From Lasiosphaeris hirsuta (Eukaryota; Ascomycota; Sordariomycetes; Sordariales; Lasiosphaeriaceae), in assembly GCA_030549175.1 (NCBI GenBank), contig JAUKUA010000004.1, forward strand, positions 4,278,001-4,342,000: a stretch of 64,000 nt of DNA, given 5' to 3'. Of this stretch, positions 1 through 12,948 are shown piece after piece. How positions within the stretch are numbered: the stretch's first letter is position 1; every line of letters starts with the position of its first letter. Position numbers and translations under genes: made by a program. The notes beneath the pieces are model-generated. The model did not search any database and was not told the origin of the DNA. It was given only the letters and a program-made list of their open reading frames with translations.

Positions 1-3000
1 TTGCAGAGTTACAATGCCCATGACCAATTTCATGATGAGTCGATGTGGCTTCTTCAATTGTGGGAATTTTGGAGTCGGGTTAGCAAAAGGTTTGACCGAC
101 CTGCCAATTTCTGGTCGCTGTGCGGGGTCCCCACGGCGCACCCCTGGGAACGGGAGGCGCAGACAGCTCAGGCTACGGCGCATGGTCTCGGAGCAGTATA
201 CTGTTTCGGAGTATGAGACTCAGTTGAATCGTTCTCGCCAACACTCGATGACCCGTCGCCGAACTTCGCTCCTCTGGAAAGTTATTTTGGCCATCTGTCT
301 TCAAATCTTCACGAAACTGTTTTCTCCACAATTCCTGCCGACTGTAAATTTACTCCTCGGGATCTATTTGGCGATGCTCATCTACTCGCTGTACTAATCA
401 CCATCCCCACACACCCCTCCGTTAAAGTGCGCGAGGGATGTGCCTATCAAAAGGACCTGTTTGGGGGAAAGGGGCCGGGGTTCTGTGTGATGGAAAAAGG
501 GCACGAGGAAGACTGATGAAAATACCGGGGATAGCGGGCATCGAGGTATGGAAGGTAGTGGCGGGTGCCTTGCAGGTACCAACCTACCTGCTACTATTAG
601 CTACTAGTACCTAATAAATTACCTTGGAAATGTAGCATAATGCCAACCTGGTAACATGAACCAACAGTAACTGCCAGTATCGCCTCGGCTGATGAAGTGC
701 TAAAAAACTACCTTACCTACCTAGGTATCCAAGATTCGTCATTGGTGATTTGGTGTCCTCTTCAGGATTTCAGGTAGGCACCCACCCGATGAAGGGATGT
801 GTGCTTTTTAGCTCCAACAAATTAGAGCTCCGAGTTCATGTTCGGACACTACCTAGTAATTTCACAAAATTTGGATAGGTACTACCTGAGGTACCTCACC
901 AAGCACTTCTGCTGGCAAGAGCCTAGTGCATTTGCACGCCGTCCGCACCACGCTTTCGCACACACCCTCTCATTCTCTTACGGCTCTCACGAATCAGCTA
1001 TTTTCGCCACCAAACCATCTTCCGGATTCGACTCGCTCAAGATTCGCCACGGTGTACTACCAGCATGCCAAGCCCAAACAACAGAAATAGGGTCGACGCG
1101 CTAACGGCCATGATGATACTTCAGGCAGTCATATGAAAGCATCGGGTAAGAAAGGCATCGGTCGCCAACAACATAAATTTCATGAAGCAACCTCCCCATC
1201 ATTCATAATCCCAAATTCGTTAGACATGGTAACCTGGCTGATAGTGAACGCAGCGCCGTTGCCTCGCCAGGGTGAGCCCCAAGCCACCATCGTCGGCGAT
1301 CCGAAGCTCGAGCAGCAGGAACCTTAAGCCTCCCGACCCCCCTACCACCGCCCATTCCATTCTGGGCTAGGTATTCCGTGCGCGCACCATGTAATTTCTT
1401 CTCGGATTCCAACTGCTGTTTGTTTCGAGTTGTCAGCGTCAACAAACCTGTAAGTAGTATGCCTCTACTTCGTTGAAGATGGCGTTTTGTGCTGCTGGGA
1501 ATAGCTTTGGGGAATCTGTAAGGGTGTGCCAAGCATCCGGAGAAGGATTTCATAATCGTTCGTGAGGACGCAAATAGTATGACGATGCAGGCCTTCGTTA
1601 AGCTGCTTCAAGGGTCGAATGGGTTCAGCAAGGAGGTTTGTCTTCTTTCCGAAGCCCTATTACCAACAAACAGGGGCTAGATGAAGTGCGCGATGTGGTT
1701 GATGCCATACTTCTTTCTAGGAAGTAGAATGTCCACCGGATGAAGCTTTCACCGTGTCAGGTAACGTGAGAGTTGCCGTCACTGTGTTGGCGAGTGAGAT
1801 GTTTTTCCATTCGATGCCTTCTGTTCGGCCCAATATCGAGAGGAGTCCGAAGCACCTTTGAACGTGGTGGAGTGGAAACCTCGGGGTGTTTGATAAGAGA
1901 GAGGACTCGACGGTACGGAAATCTGGGTAGAATAAAGGACGGAGACATCAGTTGGGATGCTCATTGATATCTGTACCGTGACAATCACTGACGGAAACCA
2001 ACCAGAAATACTTCCAGGTATAACGTAGCCGTTTGGCCATCTCGAATTTCCCATCATCATCTACCAAATCCCCCAATGGAAGTGTTACCGTCCCGGTTCA
2101 ACTAGGCGATCGGATCTCTTCGGCCCTCCCTCGGGTCAAGCTCAAGGTATTTATTTCCCCCATTTACTTTACCAATTCGCATCTTATTTTCTTCAGTCGC
2201 ACCTACCATCTGTATGGCCCAAGAATCTAGCGTGCTTTATAGGACCTCCCACGTACCCCAAGCCGAAGCCGACCGCGCGCCACGCGCAAGTTGAGGTAAG
2301 CCCGCGATTTCTTTTGCGTCCCAGAATTTTGTTTCTCTCCTCCATTGCCCTAGCAGAAATGCCATGGCCTGTCACCCACAGTACAGCGCAAAACGAGAAG
2401 GCTGCGTAAGGGCAGCAGTCCGTTGGAACAGGTTTCCGGCATCGTCCAGCAGCTGCTAGTGGTCTTCTTAATCCCTTGTCACCTATGAACACATGCCGGG
2501 GCGCTTCGTCCGCGGCGGCGTCCTGGGGGGCATATGTGTGCTGCAGGTCCCAACTCCTGCAGTAGTCCACTGCTTTGCGTCACTCGTCTCATTTGGGCGC
2601 TTCTATCTATATAGACCATACTATAACCCGGCACAAGCGACCGCCAGCGTCGGGACAGCTATCGTTGCGTGCGCCGATTGTAATTCCTCGATCAATTGTG
2701 GGAAGGGGGGACCCCGGGGGAACGTCTGGTGCAACTGTTCTGATCCCAGATGGTGGTATCGGGCGGCCTTGGTGACCCAAGACTGTGTTGGTTCGGATTG
2801 CGACGTCTGGGTGAGCATGAGTGTGCCTAGGTTGCATCCCTGTGGTGTGTTTTAGCCCAAGCTGGTGGTGTGGTTCTTGCGGGGTTGTCGTATTGCTTAA
2901 CCTCTACGCTGTTCACGCGCACTAATCGGCGGTTCTGCTCACTCGGGGGGCCGTCGGTCCTGGTAGCTGCAGCAGCTTGGTGTCGTGTCGGAGATACCAG

Positions 3001-3090
3001 GCAGGAGGGGCGATGTCGAGGGCAATTCTTTGGGATTCTCAAATGTGGCTTACACAGCTTGGTTTCATCCCCGCTGACTGGCTTTAGGAC
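1..3090. other. gene-poor left edge
   Basis: No convincing gene was found in this stretch. All open frames are short, have no recognisable domain and overlap each other on both strands. The DNA between about 590 and 910 contains many copies of TACCT/AGGTA-type motifs (for example around 708-730 and 877-900), a low-information motif also scattered elsewhere in this window (17.8, 25.1, 30.4, 42.2, 44.6 kb). It may hold regulatory sequence or decayed transposon DNA. Confidence 0.4.
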
Positions 3091-3336
3091 ATGCAGGCTT
3101 CCCCATCGGTCGAGCAAAGTGCCGACGATGTCAACTATGACAATGGCAGCCCGGCCCCTTTCAGACTCCTCAAGTTGTCCGACGTCGACCCCAATTGGAA
3201 GCAATATGACATGGTCAAATTGGAGAAGTACAACAATCTTCTGTGCAGAATTTTTGAAAAGCAGAGGGAGGATTGCGCCCATCTTCAAAACCGACAACTC
3301 CGAAGCGATGAAGGACTTTTCTCTCAAAGCCCTTAA
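3091..3336 (+). CDS. possible short hypothetical protein or gene fragment
   Basis: An 81-codon frame beginning ATG. Its first 55 residues have an ordinary protein composition (acidic start, then an amphipathic K/E/Y/N-rich helix around residues 40-55). The tail after residue 60 looks non-coding. No family is recognised. It converges with the tentative membrane protein gene at 3681-4227. It may be a truncated exon of a lost gene; it is listed because its composition differs from the surrounding noise. Confidence 0.2.
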   Translation: MQASPSVEQSADDVNYDNGSPAPFRLLKLSDVDPNWKQYDMVKLEKYNNLLCRIFEKQREDCAHLQNRQLRSDEGLFSQSP

Positions 3337-3680
3337 GGAGGTTACAAGGCCAGTAGAGAGGACGCGCGATCGTCGTTTCTCTTCTTCGCATCTTTTGCTT
3401 CTGCGTAGTGAAGCTCTTGCATTAGGCACATGGGTATGCAAACCTCTACTTGTCTCTTTACATACCCACTAGTCACCTTATCTAGGTAGTCAATCAAGAT
3501 CAAGACCTGCTGCCCCATTCTGATTGATATCCTGTTTCATGTGACACCATATAAAGACACATGTGGTGATTAGAATGCATGTGGTGTGTAATTAGAAGAA
3601 ACACCGATTTGTCGGAGATCTATTCTCAATATCCGCTGGTACCAGGGTAGCCTTCCTCATTCACCTGTCCGTCATACATT

Positions 3681-4227
3681 CTACTTGGGGTTCTCCTTCC
3701 TGATAGCTTTCCAACACTCTTGGAATCCCGGGCCAAGCAAAATGGTAGCGATCAATCCAACCAAGAGTATGACGAACACTCCCGCCCAATACCACGGAGC
3801 AGCTCTTTCCTGAAAAAGATCGGGGAAAGCAAGAATAACACCGCCAAGCAGACCGTTGCAGAAAAGGCATCCCAACAGAACCAGAGTTATGCGCCGCAGT
3901 CTACGTGTTCCACGGCCGCGGAGAGTGCGGTGATATGCCTCCATCTCGAAGATGAATGTGCGAAAAGAGCGGTCAGACCTGGCGAGACAGTTGCGGAAAG
4001 AGGCTTCAGATCCGGTGGTGAGGTGTTGATAAGTGTGTCCATTTTCGGAGAGATAGGCATCAAGGAGCTAGAATGATATTAAACCCCGGTCAGTGGGATG
4101 AAACCAAGCTGCGTCAACGGCCCCTGGGGGTTTTGGCTTGCTGGACTCGGACTTCGTTGGTAGTCTTCATGTTGGCATCGCCGACTTCACCAGCGTCTGG
4201 GAATTTGGGAATCGTTAGTGAACTCAT
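3681..4227 (-). CDS. tentative small two-helix membrane protein
   Basis: The main exon reads 4067 down to 3681 (129 codons including stop). It has a polar N-terminal half, an RxxRLRR basic stretch, and two hydrophobic segments of about 20 residues (around residues 70-90 and 100-120), ending in a short charged tail. A good acceptor (TTCTAG at 4068) with a CTGAC branch point sits just upstream. A start ATG at 4227 opens a compatible frame, but no strong donor is visible, so the first exon is uncertain. Function unknown. The topology suggests an integral membrane protein with both ends on the same side. Confidence 0.4.
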
Positions 4228-4769
4228 TTGAGGTTTGGATGTGTTGCAAAATTGAGCATGCTGATAGGAAAGGGGGCGCCAGATTCTCTACCTGCATTGC
4301 TGGAGCTTGGGTGATTGTTTGACTCCATGATCGTGCTAGTGTGGTTGCCTGGTTGCTGTGGATGCTTGGTTGAGATTGTGACGGGTCGTATGGTGTTACT
4401 ACCAGGACCTCGCCTGTGGGGGTTGGTCGAGGGGAAGGTTCTCAATCACGGGAGGTCCTAGTCGAGGTATTCGGGCCCGCCCAACCAATCTGTATTCGGA
4501 TTCATAGGTTGCTCAGGTGTCATCTATTATATCTATTATGCCCCCCGCCATTCACTGCTGCTACTTGCTGCTGCAAGGCCACTTCATCCTGTTCCACATG
4601 GACAGCAGTCTTCGCATAGCGAATACCCCCTCCATCTAAAACTCTCCCTATTCCTCCCCCCCCCCCCCCTAAACTTGCAGCGTCCCGACTCCCAGGCCTC
4701 TGGCATGCTCATCGCAAATCTCTAGGCCGCTACTAGAGTCAACCGAAAGGAATCAAATCCACAAACAAA

Positions 4770-5200
4770 ATGCTATACGCGGTATTTCCCAATGACCCAA
4801 AATACAACAATAAAACTCGCAAGGCTATGACCACTCGTAAGTTTGCATGATAAATCGCTGTCCTTTCTGCCCAAATATTAAGCTCATAATGTCCCTCAAG
4901 CCCGAATCATCTGTCTGACATCCTTTCCGCCGCGCGCCGTCAAGATCAACTTAGCTAACGCGTTTGCCAGCGAGCACGAACCATTCTTCGGGACACGGCA
5001 ACCCCGTATCGCATACCCTTGGACATGCGTCCGGAGTGGCGATGCCCGTCGGATCCGAGATCGTGATGACCACAGTTGCGGTGCAGAGGGCTTTCACTCT
5101 TGCTCGGCAGGAAGCACGTCACCTCTCAGAAGCGGACGAGACGGGGAAAAAGGGTCTGGTAGAGCACAAGGCAAAGTTGGATCACGAATCCAATTTGTAG
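4770..5200 (+). CDS. small hypothetical protein, two exons, 98 aa
   Basis: Exon 1 is 4770-4836 and exon 2 is 4971-5200. The 134-bp intron has a perfect GTAAGT donor, a GCTAAC branch point and a GCCAG acceptor, and the frame is kept (phase 1). The ATG has a good context (ACAAACAAAATG). The protein is polar: Ser/His/Gly-rich in the middle and Lys/Glu-rich and helical at the C-terminus, with no signal peptide and no membrane segment. No family is recognised. The splice signals are the main evidence that it is a real gene. Confidence 0.5.
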
Positions 5201-6330
5201 TGGTTTCTTCTCCTGGTCTTCGCTATCCTCTCGATATCCCTTCTTTTATTGTTTTTTGGGAGGCGGACAAGCGCTTGTAGGCCGGCTATGCACAGGGCAC
5301 TGGAAGGGCGCTGGGGAAGATGATGACTCAACTATCGGAATTGGACTTGGCCTTGGAGGTTGGCGGCCAGGAGGTGACGGAAAATCGGGCTTTCGGTAAC
5401 ACACACTCTCTTGGTGGGAGTATCGGCGCTAATAAACAAACCAGGGCTGGATTGTGTGTGTTTGTTGCCGCTCTCTTGATGCTCCAACCCTTGGCTATTC
5501 GCGAATAGCATGGTATTCTGAAGCTCCTGTTACCTATTACCTATTATTCAATTGGTCTTTTCTACATGGACCGGAAGGACTTTGCAAAATTGAGGAAGTG
5601 CCTTTGAGGCATCTGAATTTTAAAGGCCGTGAAGGGGGATCCCCCCTCCTAGGTGAACGGCCGGGGCAGGCACAACCAGAGCAACCTCATCCAAGTGCCT
5701 CCGAAGCTGCTGACGAGCATCGGCGTCCAGGACGGCGACGAGTGCATCAAGGATAAACCGTTGCGAATGGCGGCGTGGCTGCGGTGGAAGGTAGCGTATC
5801 AATAATAATAAGAGAAGGTTCTGAAAAGGCGATACAACCAGCATTCCAGTAGGGACATGGCATCTGGCAAGGGTTGGTGTGTATGAGGGGGTGCAATATT
5901 TCACTGCGAAAGAGGCCTGCAATGAGATTCGTTGTATGTTTTGGGAAAGGAGTCAATAATCGAAGGAATCTTCTCTGCAGGACAGCCCTTCGCTGGACGC
6001 TAAACATTCTCAACAAGGGGGAGACGGACTGCGTTCAGCTGTTGCAAGTGGTCAAAGCGCCCGTCGTTGATTTGGCGGTTGTTCCTCGGAACACTCGCGC
6101 ATCGCGCCCTTGGGTGCGCCCTTGGGTCCGTGCGTATGGCGACAGCTGTCGAAGCCTGGGTGGCGCCAGCCTTTGGAAGCAGCTAGACTGCAAATGGGGC
6201 GGAAAAGCACACATCGCATCCCACATCTTAGGTGGCCCTTCGTCATCTCCAGACTCTCTTCGTCCTCCCTCAATGACGCCGGCATAGCCAACCGTCAGTG
6301 CTCCCCCTTCCGCGCCCAGATCGACCAGCC
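5201..6330. other. intergenic region upstream of SPF1
   Basis: No gene is supported. This contains the presumed promoter and 5' leader of SPF1, which is pyrimidine-rich close to the start codon (about 6240-6330). A GC-rich patch at about 5640-5760 would read on the minus strand as an ordinary-looking peptide (Ala/Leu/Asp-rich), but it has no start, no splice context and no known match; it could be a gene fragment. Confidence 0.4.
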
Positions 6331-9300
6331 ATGGCGCCGCTCGTCGACAATTCGCAGATCAAGTCGGCCGACTTGCTGCGTCCGCTCCCGCTCCCGCAAC
6401 ACGCCTACGTCTGGCCCTTCGCCATCATCTGGCCCGTCTTCCTGCGATTCTACCTCAGCCCCGACCTCTACGAGAAGTACATTAATGCGCCCGAATGGAC
6501 CTTTGTCTGGGTCGGCATAATCGTCACCGCCCAGTCTCTCGTTTGGCTCTGCACCCACTGGAGCGTCAGTCTCAGGGCCACCTTTACCGCCAAGGGCGCC
6601 CGCTCCATTGAGGACGCCGAGCTGATCAAGGTCATTCCTATCGCGAATGCCGGATCGGCCGACATCTGCACCCTTGTGCGCGACAAGGTATGCCCCAAGC
6701 CCCCTCGCGCCGCCCGGCTACACCACTAACCCCCCATTCTGCTGCAGGCCGGAGACAAGACCAACATTTCCTTCTATTTCCAAAAGCGCCGCTTCCTGTA
6801 CGACACCCAGGACAAGACATTCCGTCCTCTGACATATCTCATCGATGACGAACCGACCCCCAAGCTCGAATGGTTCCAGAAATCCAAGGGCATCACAAGT
6901 GCTGCGGAGCTCCATCGTCTCGAGCAACACTATGGCTCAAACACTTTCGACATCCCGGTCCCGACCTTCACCGAACTCTTTAAAGAACATGCCGTGGCGC
7001 CCTTCTTCGTCTTCCAAATATTCTGTGTTGGGTTATGGATGTTGGACGAGTACTGGTACTATTCGCTCTTCACCCTCTTCATGCTCGTCATGTTCGAGAG
7101 CACCGTAGTGTGGCAGCGCCAGCGGACCATGACCGAATTCCGGAGCATGAGCATCAAGCCGTACGACGTGTACGTCTACCGACTGGGCAAGTGGACCGAG
7201 ATTCAGAGCGACAAGCTTTTGCCTGGTGATTTGGTTTCGGTTTCACGCACCAAGGAGGACGGCGGCGTTGCCTGCGATATGCTTTTGGTTGAAGGAGCCG
7301 CTATTGTCAACGAGGCTATGTTGTCTGGAGAGAGCACCCCCCTGCTGAAAGACTCGGTCCAGCTCCGCCCCAGCGATGCCACCCTAGACTCGGAGGGCTT
7401 GGACAAGAATGCCTTTCTATGGGGCGGCACCAAGGTGCTCCAAATCACCCACGGCAATACCGACGAAGAACGACCGAGGCTCGCTTCTGGTGTGCCCTCT
7501 CCGCCAGACAATGGCGCTATGGCGATTGTAACCAAGACTGGATTTGAGACCTCGCAGGGCAGCTTGGTTCGCACCATGATTTACTCCACTGAACGCGTCT
7601 CGGCAAATAACGTCGAGGCTCTGCTTTTCATCTTGTTCCTCCTCATCTTCGCCATTGCCGCATCCTGGTATGTGTGGGATGAAGGTGTCAAGAAGGACCG
7701 CAAGCGGTCAAAGCTCTTGCTCGACTGCGTCCTTATCGTCACAAGTGTCGTTCCTCCTGAGCTGCCCATGGAACTCAGTCTCGCTGTCAACACAAGTCTC
7801 GCGGCTCTCGCCAAATACGCCATTTTCTGCACCGAGCCCTTCCGAATCCCCTTTGCGGGTCGCATTGATGTGGCGTGCTTTGACAAGACTGGAACCCTCA
7901 CTGGCGAAGATCTGGTGGTAGAAGGCATTGCTGGACTCGGACTCGGCCACGCTGGTACTGACACCCCTAGGGAGTCCGATGGGGCTCACAGCCACATGAG
8001 TGCAGTGCACGAAGCGGGCATGGAAACCACTCTTGTCTTGGCCACAGCGCATGCGCTGGTAAAACTGGACGAAGGTGACATTGTCGGAGATCCCATGGAA
8101 AAGGCAACGCTCTCCGCCCTAGGGTGGCAACTCGGCAAAAATGACGTCCTCTCGAGCAAACTAGCGATTTCGGCCGCCGGTGGTACGACCGGTAGTGTTC
8201 AGGTTAAGCGTCGGTTCCAATTTTCATCAGCCCTGAAGCGCCAGAGCTCCATTGCCACAATCAACGCCACCGACCCAAAGACTGGCAGAAAGCTCAGAGG
8301 CACGCTTGCTGCCGTAAAGGGCGCGCCGGAAACTATCATGCAGATGCTTGTTACTGTTCCCAAGGACTACGAAGAGACCTTCAAGTACTTCACTCGCCGT
8401 GGATCGCGTGTCCTGGCGCTCGCCTATAAGCACCTATCCGTCGACAACGAGCTGGGTACGCACCGGATCAACGATCTTAAGCGCGAAAATGTCGAAGCTG
8501 GCCTGACATTCGCCGGATTCTTGGTTCTCCAGTGCCCGCTCAAAGAAGATGCTAAGCAGGCCGTTCAAATGCTCAATGAGAGTAGCCATCGCGTCGTCAT
8601 GATCACCGGAGACAACCCGCTCACCGCCGTCCATGTCGCGAGGGAAGTCGAGATTGTGGACCGTGATGTTCTCATCCTCGATGCCCCCGAGCACACGACG
8701 GCGGGGGAGGAAAAGCTCGTCTGGCGCAGCGTCGACGACAAAATCCGGATTGATGTTGACCCTACCAAGCCGATTGACCCCGAAATTCTCAAGACAAAGG
8801 ACCTATGTGTCACAGGCTACGCGCTCGCAAAAGTCAAGGACCAAGTGGGCTGGAAGTCGATTCTTCGATACACATGGGTGTACGCCAGAGTGTCACCCAA
8901 GCAAAAGGAGGATATTCTGCTCGGACTCAAGGACATGGGCTATTACACGTTGATGGCGGGAGATGGCACTAACGACGTTGGGGCCCTAAAGCAAGCCCAT
9001 ATCGGCGTCGCCCTTCTCAACGGAACCCAACAGGACCTGGTAAGAATTGCTGAGCATGCCCGAAACACAAAGATGAAGGAGCTCTACCAAAAGCAGGCCG
9101 ACTTGATGGCCCGTTGGAACCAAGCTGCCCCGCCAGTCCCTGTCATGATTGCACACATGTACCCCCCTGGGCCGTCCAACCCCCATTACCATAAGGCGAT
9201 GGAACGGGAGGCTACCAAAAAGGGTGTCACTGTTGCCGAGCTGGCCAAGGCCAATGGCACGGATGTCGAAACTGTCACTTCCCCTGCGGCTCAGCAACTG

Positions 9301-10417
9301 ATCAACCAAGATCCCCGCAAGGCCAAGCAGGCCGAAGCCGTAAAGAAGGCTTCTAACTTCGCCGATAAGTTGACGGCTGGCATGATGGACGCCGAGTTGG
9401 ACGATGAGCCCCCATCCCTCAAGTTGGGCGATGCCTCCGTGGCCGCCCCGTTCACATCCAAGCTCCGAAACGTTATTGCCATTCCGAATATCATCCGACA
9501 GGGACGATGCACGCTGGTCGCCACGATTCAGATGTACAAGATCCTCGCTCTCAACTGTCTTATCAGCGCTTATAGCTTGAGTGTCCTTTATCTCGAAGGC
9601 ATCAAGTTCGGCGATGGTCAGATTACGATCAGCGGCATGCTCATGAGCGTCTGCTTCTTGTCCATCTCTCGTGCCAAGTCGGTCGAGGGACTGTCAAAGG
9701 AGCGCCCGCAGCCCAACATCTTCAATTTCTACATTATCGGTTCCATCCTCGGACAGTTCGCCGTCCATTGCTGGACGCTCATCTACATTGCTCGGTATTG
9801 TGATCAGCTCGAACCGTAAGTGCTGCGGCCTTCTCAAACCTCGCTATTACCTTTGCTAACTATTGTGCAGTCGTTCCGACAACGTCGATCTCGAGGCCGA
9901 GTTCTCGCCGTCTCTGCTCAACAGCGCCGTTTATCTTCTCCAGCTCATCCAGCAGATCTCAACTTTTGCCGTCAATTATCAGGGTCGTCCGTTCCGTGAG
10001 GCGCTCTCGGAAAACAAGGGCATGTTCTACGGCATCCTCGGCGTCAGCGGTATCGCTTTCGCCTGCTCGACCGAGTTTATCCCCGAGCTCAACGCCGCCA
10101 TGAAGCTGGTGCCGTTCAAGGACGAGTTCAAGAAGACCATCACGATCGTCATGGTTCTCGACTATGCGGCGTGCTGGGTCATCGAGGTGGTGCTCAAGTT
10201 TTTGTTTAGCGATCTCCAGGCGCGCGACATTGCCGAGCGCAGACCTGACCAGCTGGAGCGGGAGCGGGCGCGCAAGGCCGAGGAGCTGCGGATCAAGTTA
10301 GAAGAGGAGGAGAGGAAGGCGCAAGAGAAGGTAGCCGAGTTTGAACGCAAGTTAGCAGAGCGCGCGGAGCAATTGCGCGGGTGGACTGGTGCTCAGCAGG
10401 CCCAGGTGCAGCAGTAA
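6331..10417 (+). CDS. SPF1: P5A-type ATPase, ER (Spf1 family)
   Basis: Three exons: 6331-6687, 6748-9815, 9871-10417, giving 1323 residues. The introns are 60 and 55 bp with clean GT..AG ends; the second has a TGCTAAC branch point. It belongs to the endoplasmic-reticulum P5A ATPase family, which removes mis-inserted transmembrane helices and supports ER protein homeostasis. Visible motifs: SGES in the actuator domain, PPELPMELS in the fourth membrane helix (the P5A signature, about residue 455), the phosphorylation motif DKTGTLT (Asp498), TGDN, and GDGTNDVGALK in the P domain. The C-terminus carries an E/R/K-rich coiled coil (about residues 1270-1310). The start was chosen because MAPLVDNSQI opens the conserved N-terminal region. 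It is convergent with MDH1, with no sign of damage. Confidence 0.96.
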
Positions 10418-10967
10418 TTCATGTATGTAGGCAGAGGAGTGGGAACATAGAGTGGTATAGAGGCCGACCATTTATTTATCTTCCATACCGTGTAACGATG
10501 TATTATTTTTGTCAGATAGCACATGAGATTTTTGCACTTTGCTTTTCTTGTTCTCTCCTTCAAATTACAACACTGAATACACTGATGAAGCTATCGGGAA
10601 CTATGATACACAGTCACGAGGCCTCCTCTATTGCTCTTTTTGCTTCCTGTTGTCGAACGCGGGAGAATGCAGGAAAAAGTAAAAAGGTCTAGTCCGGATC
10701 CATCACCGCCCCCCACCCTCTTTGAGTGAATCCAAGCCGGCATTGCTGAGAGCCTGGAACGCCATGGCCCCCATGAAACAGAGACAGAAAAACCAAAGCC
10801 AAAATGTTGTTTCTTCCCTCTTCCAAGCCGGACTGGTTCCGAGCACTGGCACCAACACACCCATCATCATCACGCTCCGTTCCATGTCATTCATCACACC
10901 CTCACTCGTCATTTCTCTCCTCTTTTTAGGTTATCGCCATTGTGGTTACTTGAAACGCGCGCAGCAT
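10418..10967. other. convergent 3' intergenic region
   Basis: The 3' untranslated regions of SPF1 (plus) and MDH1 (minus) meet here. It contains T-rich and A-rich stretches but no gene or clear repeat. Confidence 0.5.
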
Positions 10968-12154
10968 TTACTTGCCGGGGTTGGTGCTAACAAAGGCCTT
11001 GCCCTTCTCAATGTTCTTCTTGAGGTCGGTGAGGCAGGCCTCGATGAGCTTCTCCTCAATGGCATCGACGGCGCCGATGGGGAGGATCTTCTCGACACCA
11101 TTGGGGCCAAGCTCGACGCGCGAGCTGAAGAACTCGATGCCCTGGTCCTTGTAGAGCGGGCTGTCGACAAAGGTGGGCTCAATCACACTCTTCTCGCCGT
11201 TGGAGGCGCGGAGCAGGCTGTTGGCCATGCGGGCACCGGCCATGGCCATGGACAGGGTGGCGGAGCCGGCACCGTCCTTGGCCTTGACGACCTCGTCACC
11301 ACCGAACTGGACGCGGTTGACGAGTTCGGCGTTGGCCGAGAGGTCGGGGTGGCTGCTCTGGCTGAAGAGGGGCACGATGGTGACGCCCGAGTGGCCGCCA
11401 ACGACAGTAATGTTCTCATCCGCGGGGTCGGAGCCCTTGATCTCCGAGACGAAGCGGCTGGCGCGCACAACGTCAAGGGTGGTGACGCCGAACAGGCGCT
11501 TGGGGTTGTAGACGCCGCGGGCCTTGAAGATCTCGGACACGATGGGCACGGTCGAGTTGACGGGGTTGCTGATGACCAGGATGTTGGCCTCGGGGCACGA
11601 CTCGGCACAGGCCTTGGCCAGGTCGCGGACGATGGACGCGTTGGTGTTGAAGAGATCGTCACGGGTCATGCCGGGCTTGCGAGGCACACCGGCGGGGATG
11701 AGGACCACCTTGGAGCCCTTGAGGGCGTTGGCCAGGCCGGTGGGGGTCGGGTCATAGCCGGTGACGTTGGACTTGGTGTTGATGTGCGAGATGTCGGCAG
11801 CGACACCTGCAGACAGAGCAGCCGTTAGCGTCTCGGGTCAATTGGCCACGCAGAGAGGTAGGGTTATTACGCACCAGGGCCACCGCGGATGTCGTAGAGA
11901 GCGAGCTCAGTCACGAGAGGGTTGAGCTTGAGGAGGAGAGACAACGGCTGGCCAATACCACCGGCGGCACCGAGGACGGTAACCTTGGAGAGCTGCAACA
12001 CGAGGTAAAGTCAGCATTGGCAGCCGTCAATGGCAGCAGGTCAAGGCTGCACGAGGGAAACTCTATCGGGCGGGAGTTGGTGCATTCAATTGCTTACGTT
12101 TCTCGCCGATGCAGAAAAGGCACGGCGCTGGATTCTGGAGGCGATGAAAGACAT
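10968..12154 (-). CDS. MDH1: malate dehydrogenase, mitochondrial (NAD)
   Basis: Three exons on the minus strand: 12154-12098, 11992-11875, 11806-10968 (337 aa). The introns are 105 and 68 bp. The enzyme interconverts malate and oxaloacetate with NAD in the mitochondrial matrix (TCA cycle, malate-aspartate shuttle). Exon 1 encodes an Arg/Ser-rich presequence ([19 protein letters not shown]) typical of a mitochondrial import signal. Exon 2 opens with the Rossmann glycine motif [10 protein letters not shown]. The active-site loop reads [14 protein letters not shown], with its substrate arginines, and the catalytic histidine lies in [11 protein letters not shown]. Length and motifs match the family fully. 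The last exon also has long open frames antisense to it, which are shadows of strong codon bias. Confidence 0.97.
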
Positions 12155-12940
12155 GCTGGGCTATCGAGATGAACGAGAGCGATTGGAGTGGTCGTGATGG
12201 GGGAAGAGGTAGGCAGGGACTGAAGGGAGAGTTGGAGTTGAAGCTGGCTAATGTGGATGGATCGAGGTCGAGTCCGTTGAGGTAAAAAAAAGTGTCCTGC
12301 CTGCCCCGTATGCGGTCTAGCGCCAATTGGCAGACCTCCGGTCGGCGCTCTCTCGGAAGGGTCAAACCTCGGAAAATCCCGCGACGCCTGCATGCTCCAT
12401 CCGTCCCTGTGCTGTGCTGACAACGGCCGGCAGTGGTTGAGATGGATAATTGACAGCTGATAGGGTGGGAAGCTAAAATTTTGGCTGTGCTCTTCACTTT
12501 GGTTCATTCTGACACCTCAACAAAATACGCCCTCCTCATTCTTCACGCTCTATTTACTGTGTAGTGATGCCATTACAGATCACCTAAAATCAACAGATCT
12601 GATAGCCTGCCGATTCATACACCCGCACCGACGGCTCTCTCGGGGTTGACGCGAATCGTGATCTCTTGGCTTTCGCAAAACGCCGCAAATGCCGCAGCTC
12701 AGCCTCACAGCTGTTGCCGGGCCGTTAGCTAGACGACATCTCGCCAACTGACATGCTGGCAGCGATTGACAAAAAAGAACATCGCAACTTTGTTCACTGA
12801 CGTCACATGGCCCTGTCTCAGGTTCTCAAATTCGACGCATAAGTGCGCACTGGATATAGCCAAACGTCTCTGTTTGTACAGACTGAAACGCAAATAGTTT
12901 TCTCCGACTCACCGACTTTATCGACGTTCATGTCGTTTCC
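12155..12940. promoter_or_regulatory. MDH1 upstream region with a CRE-type site
   Basis: There is no gene here. The palindrome TGACGTCA at 12798-12805 is a perfect ATF/CREB (bZIP) binding site, about 640 bp upstream of the MDH1 start. The region also contains homopurine/pyrimidine stretches. Regulation of MDH1 through this site is only inferred from position. Confidence 0.3.
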
Positions 12941-12948
12941 ATGCCGTT

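Noticed and set aside
2870..3472. Plus-strand 200-codon frame and its antisense counterpart
   Set aside because: Both strands are open together, the amino-acid composition is Ser/Arg/Cys-rich without structure, and no domain or splice context is seen.
10722..11828. 368-codon plus-strand frame over MDH1, rich in Gly/Val/Asp/Ala
   Set aside because: It is antisense to the validated MDH1 exon 3; composition and length follow from the strong third-position GC bias of that gene.
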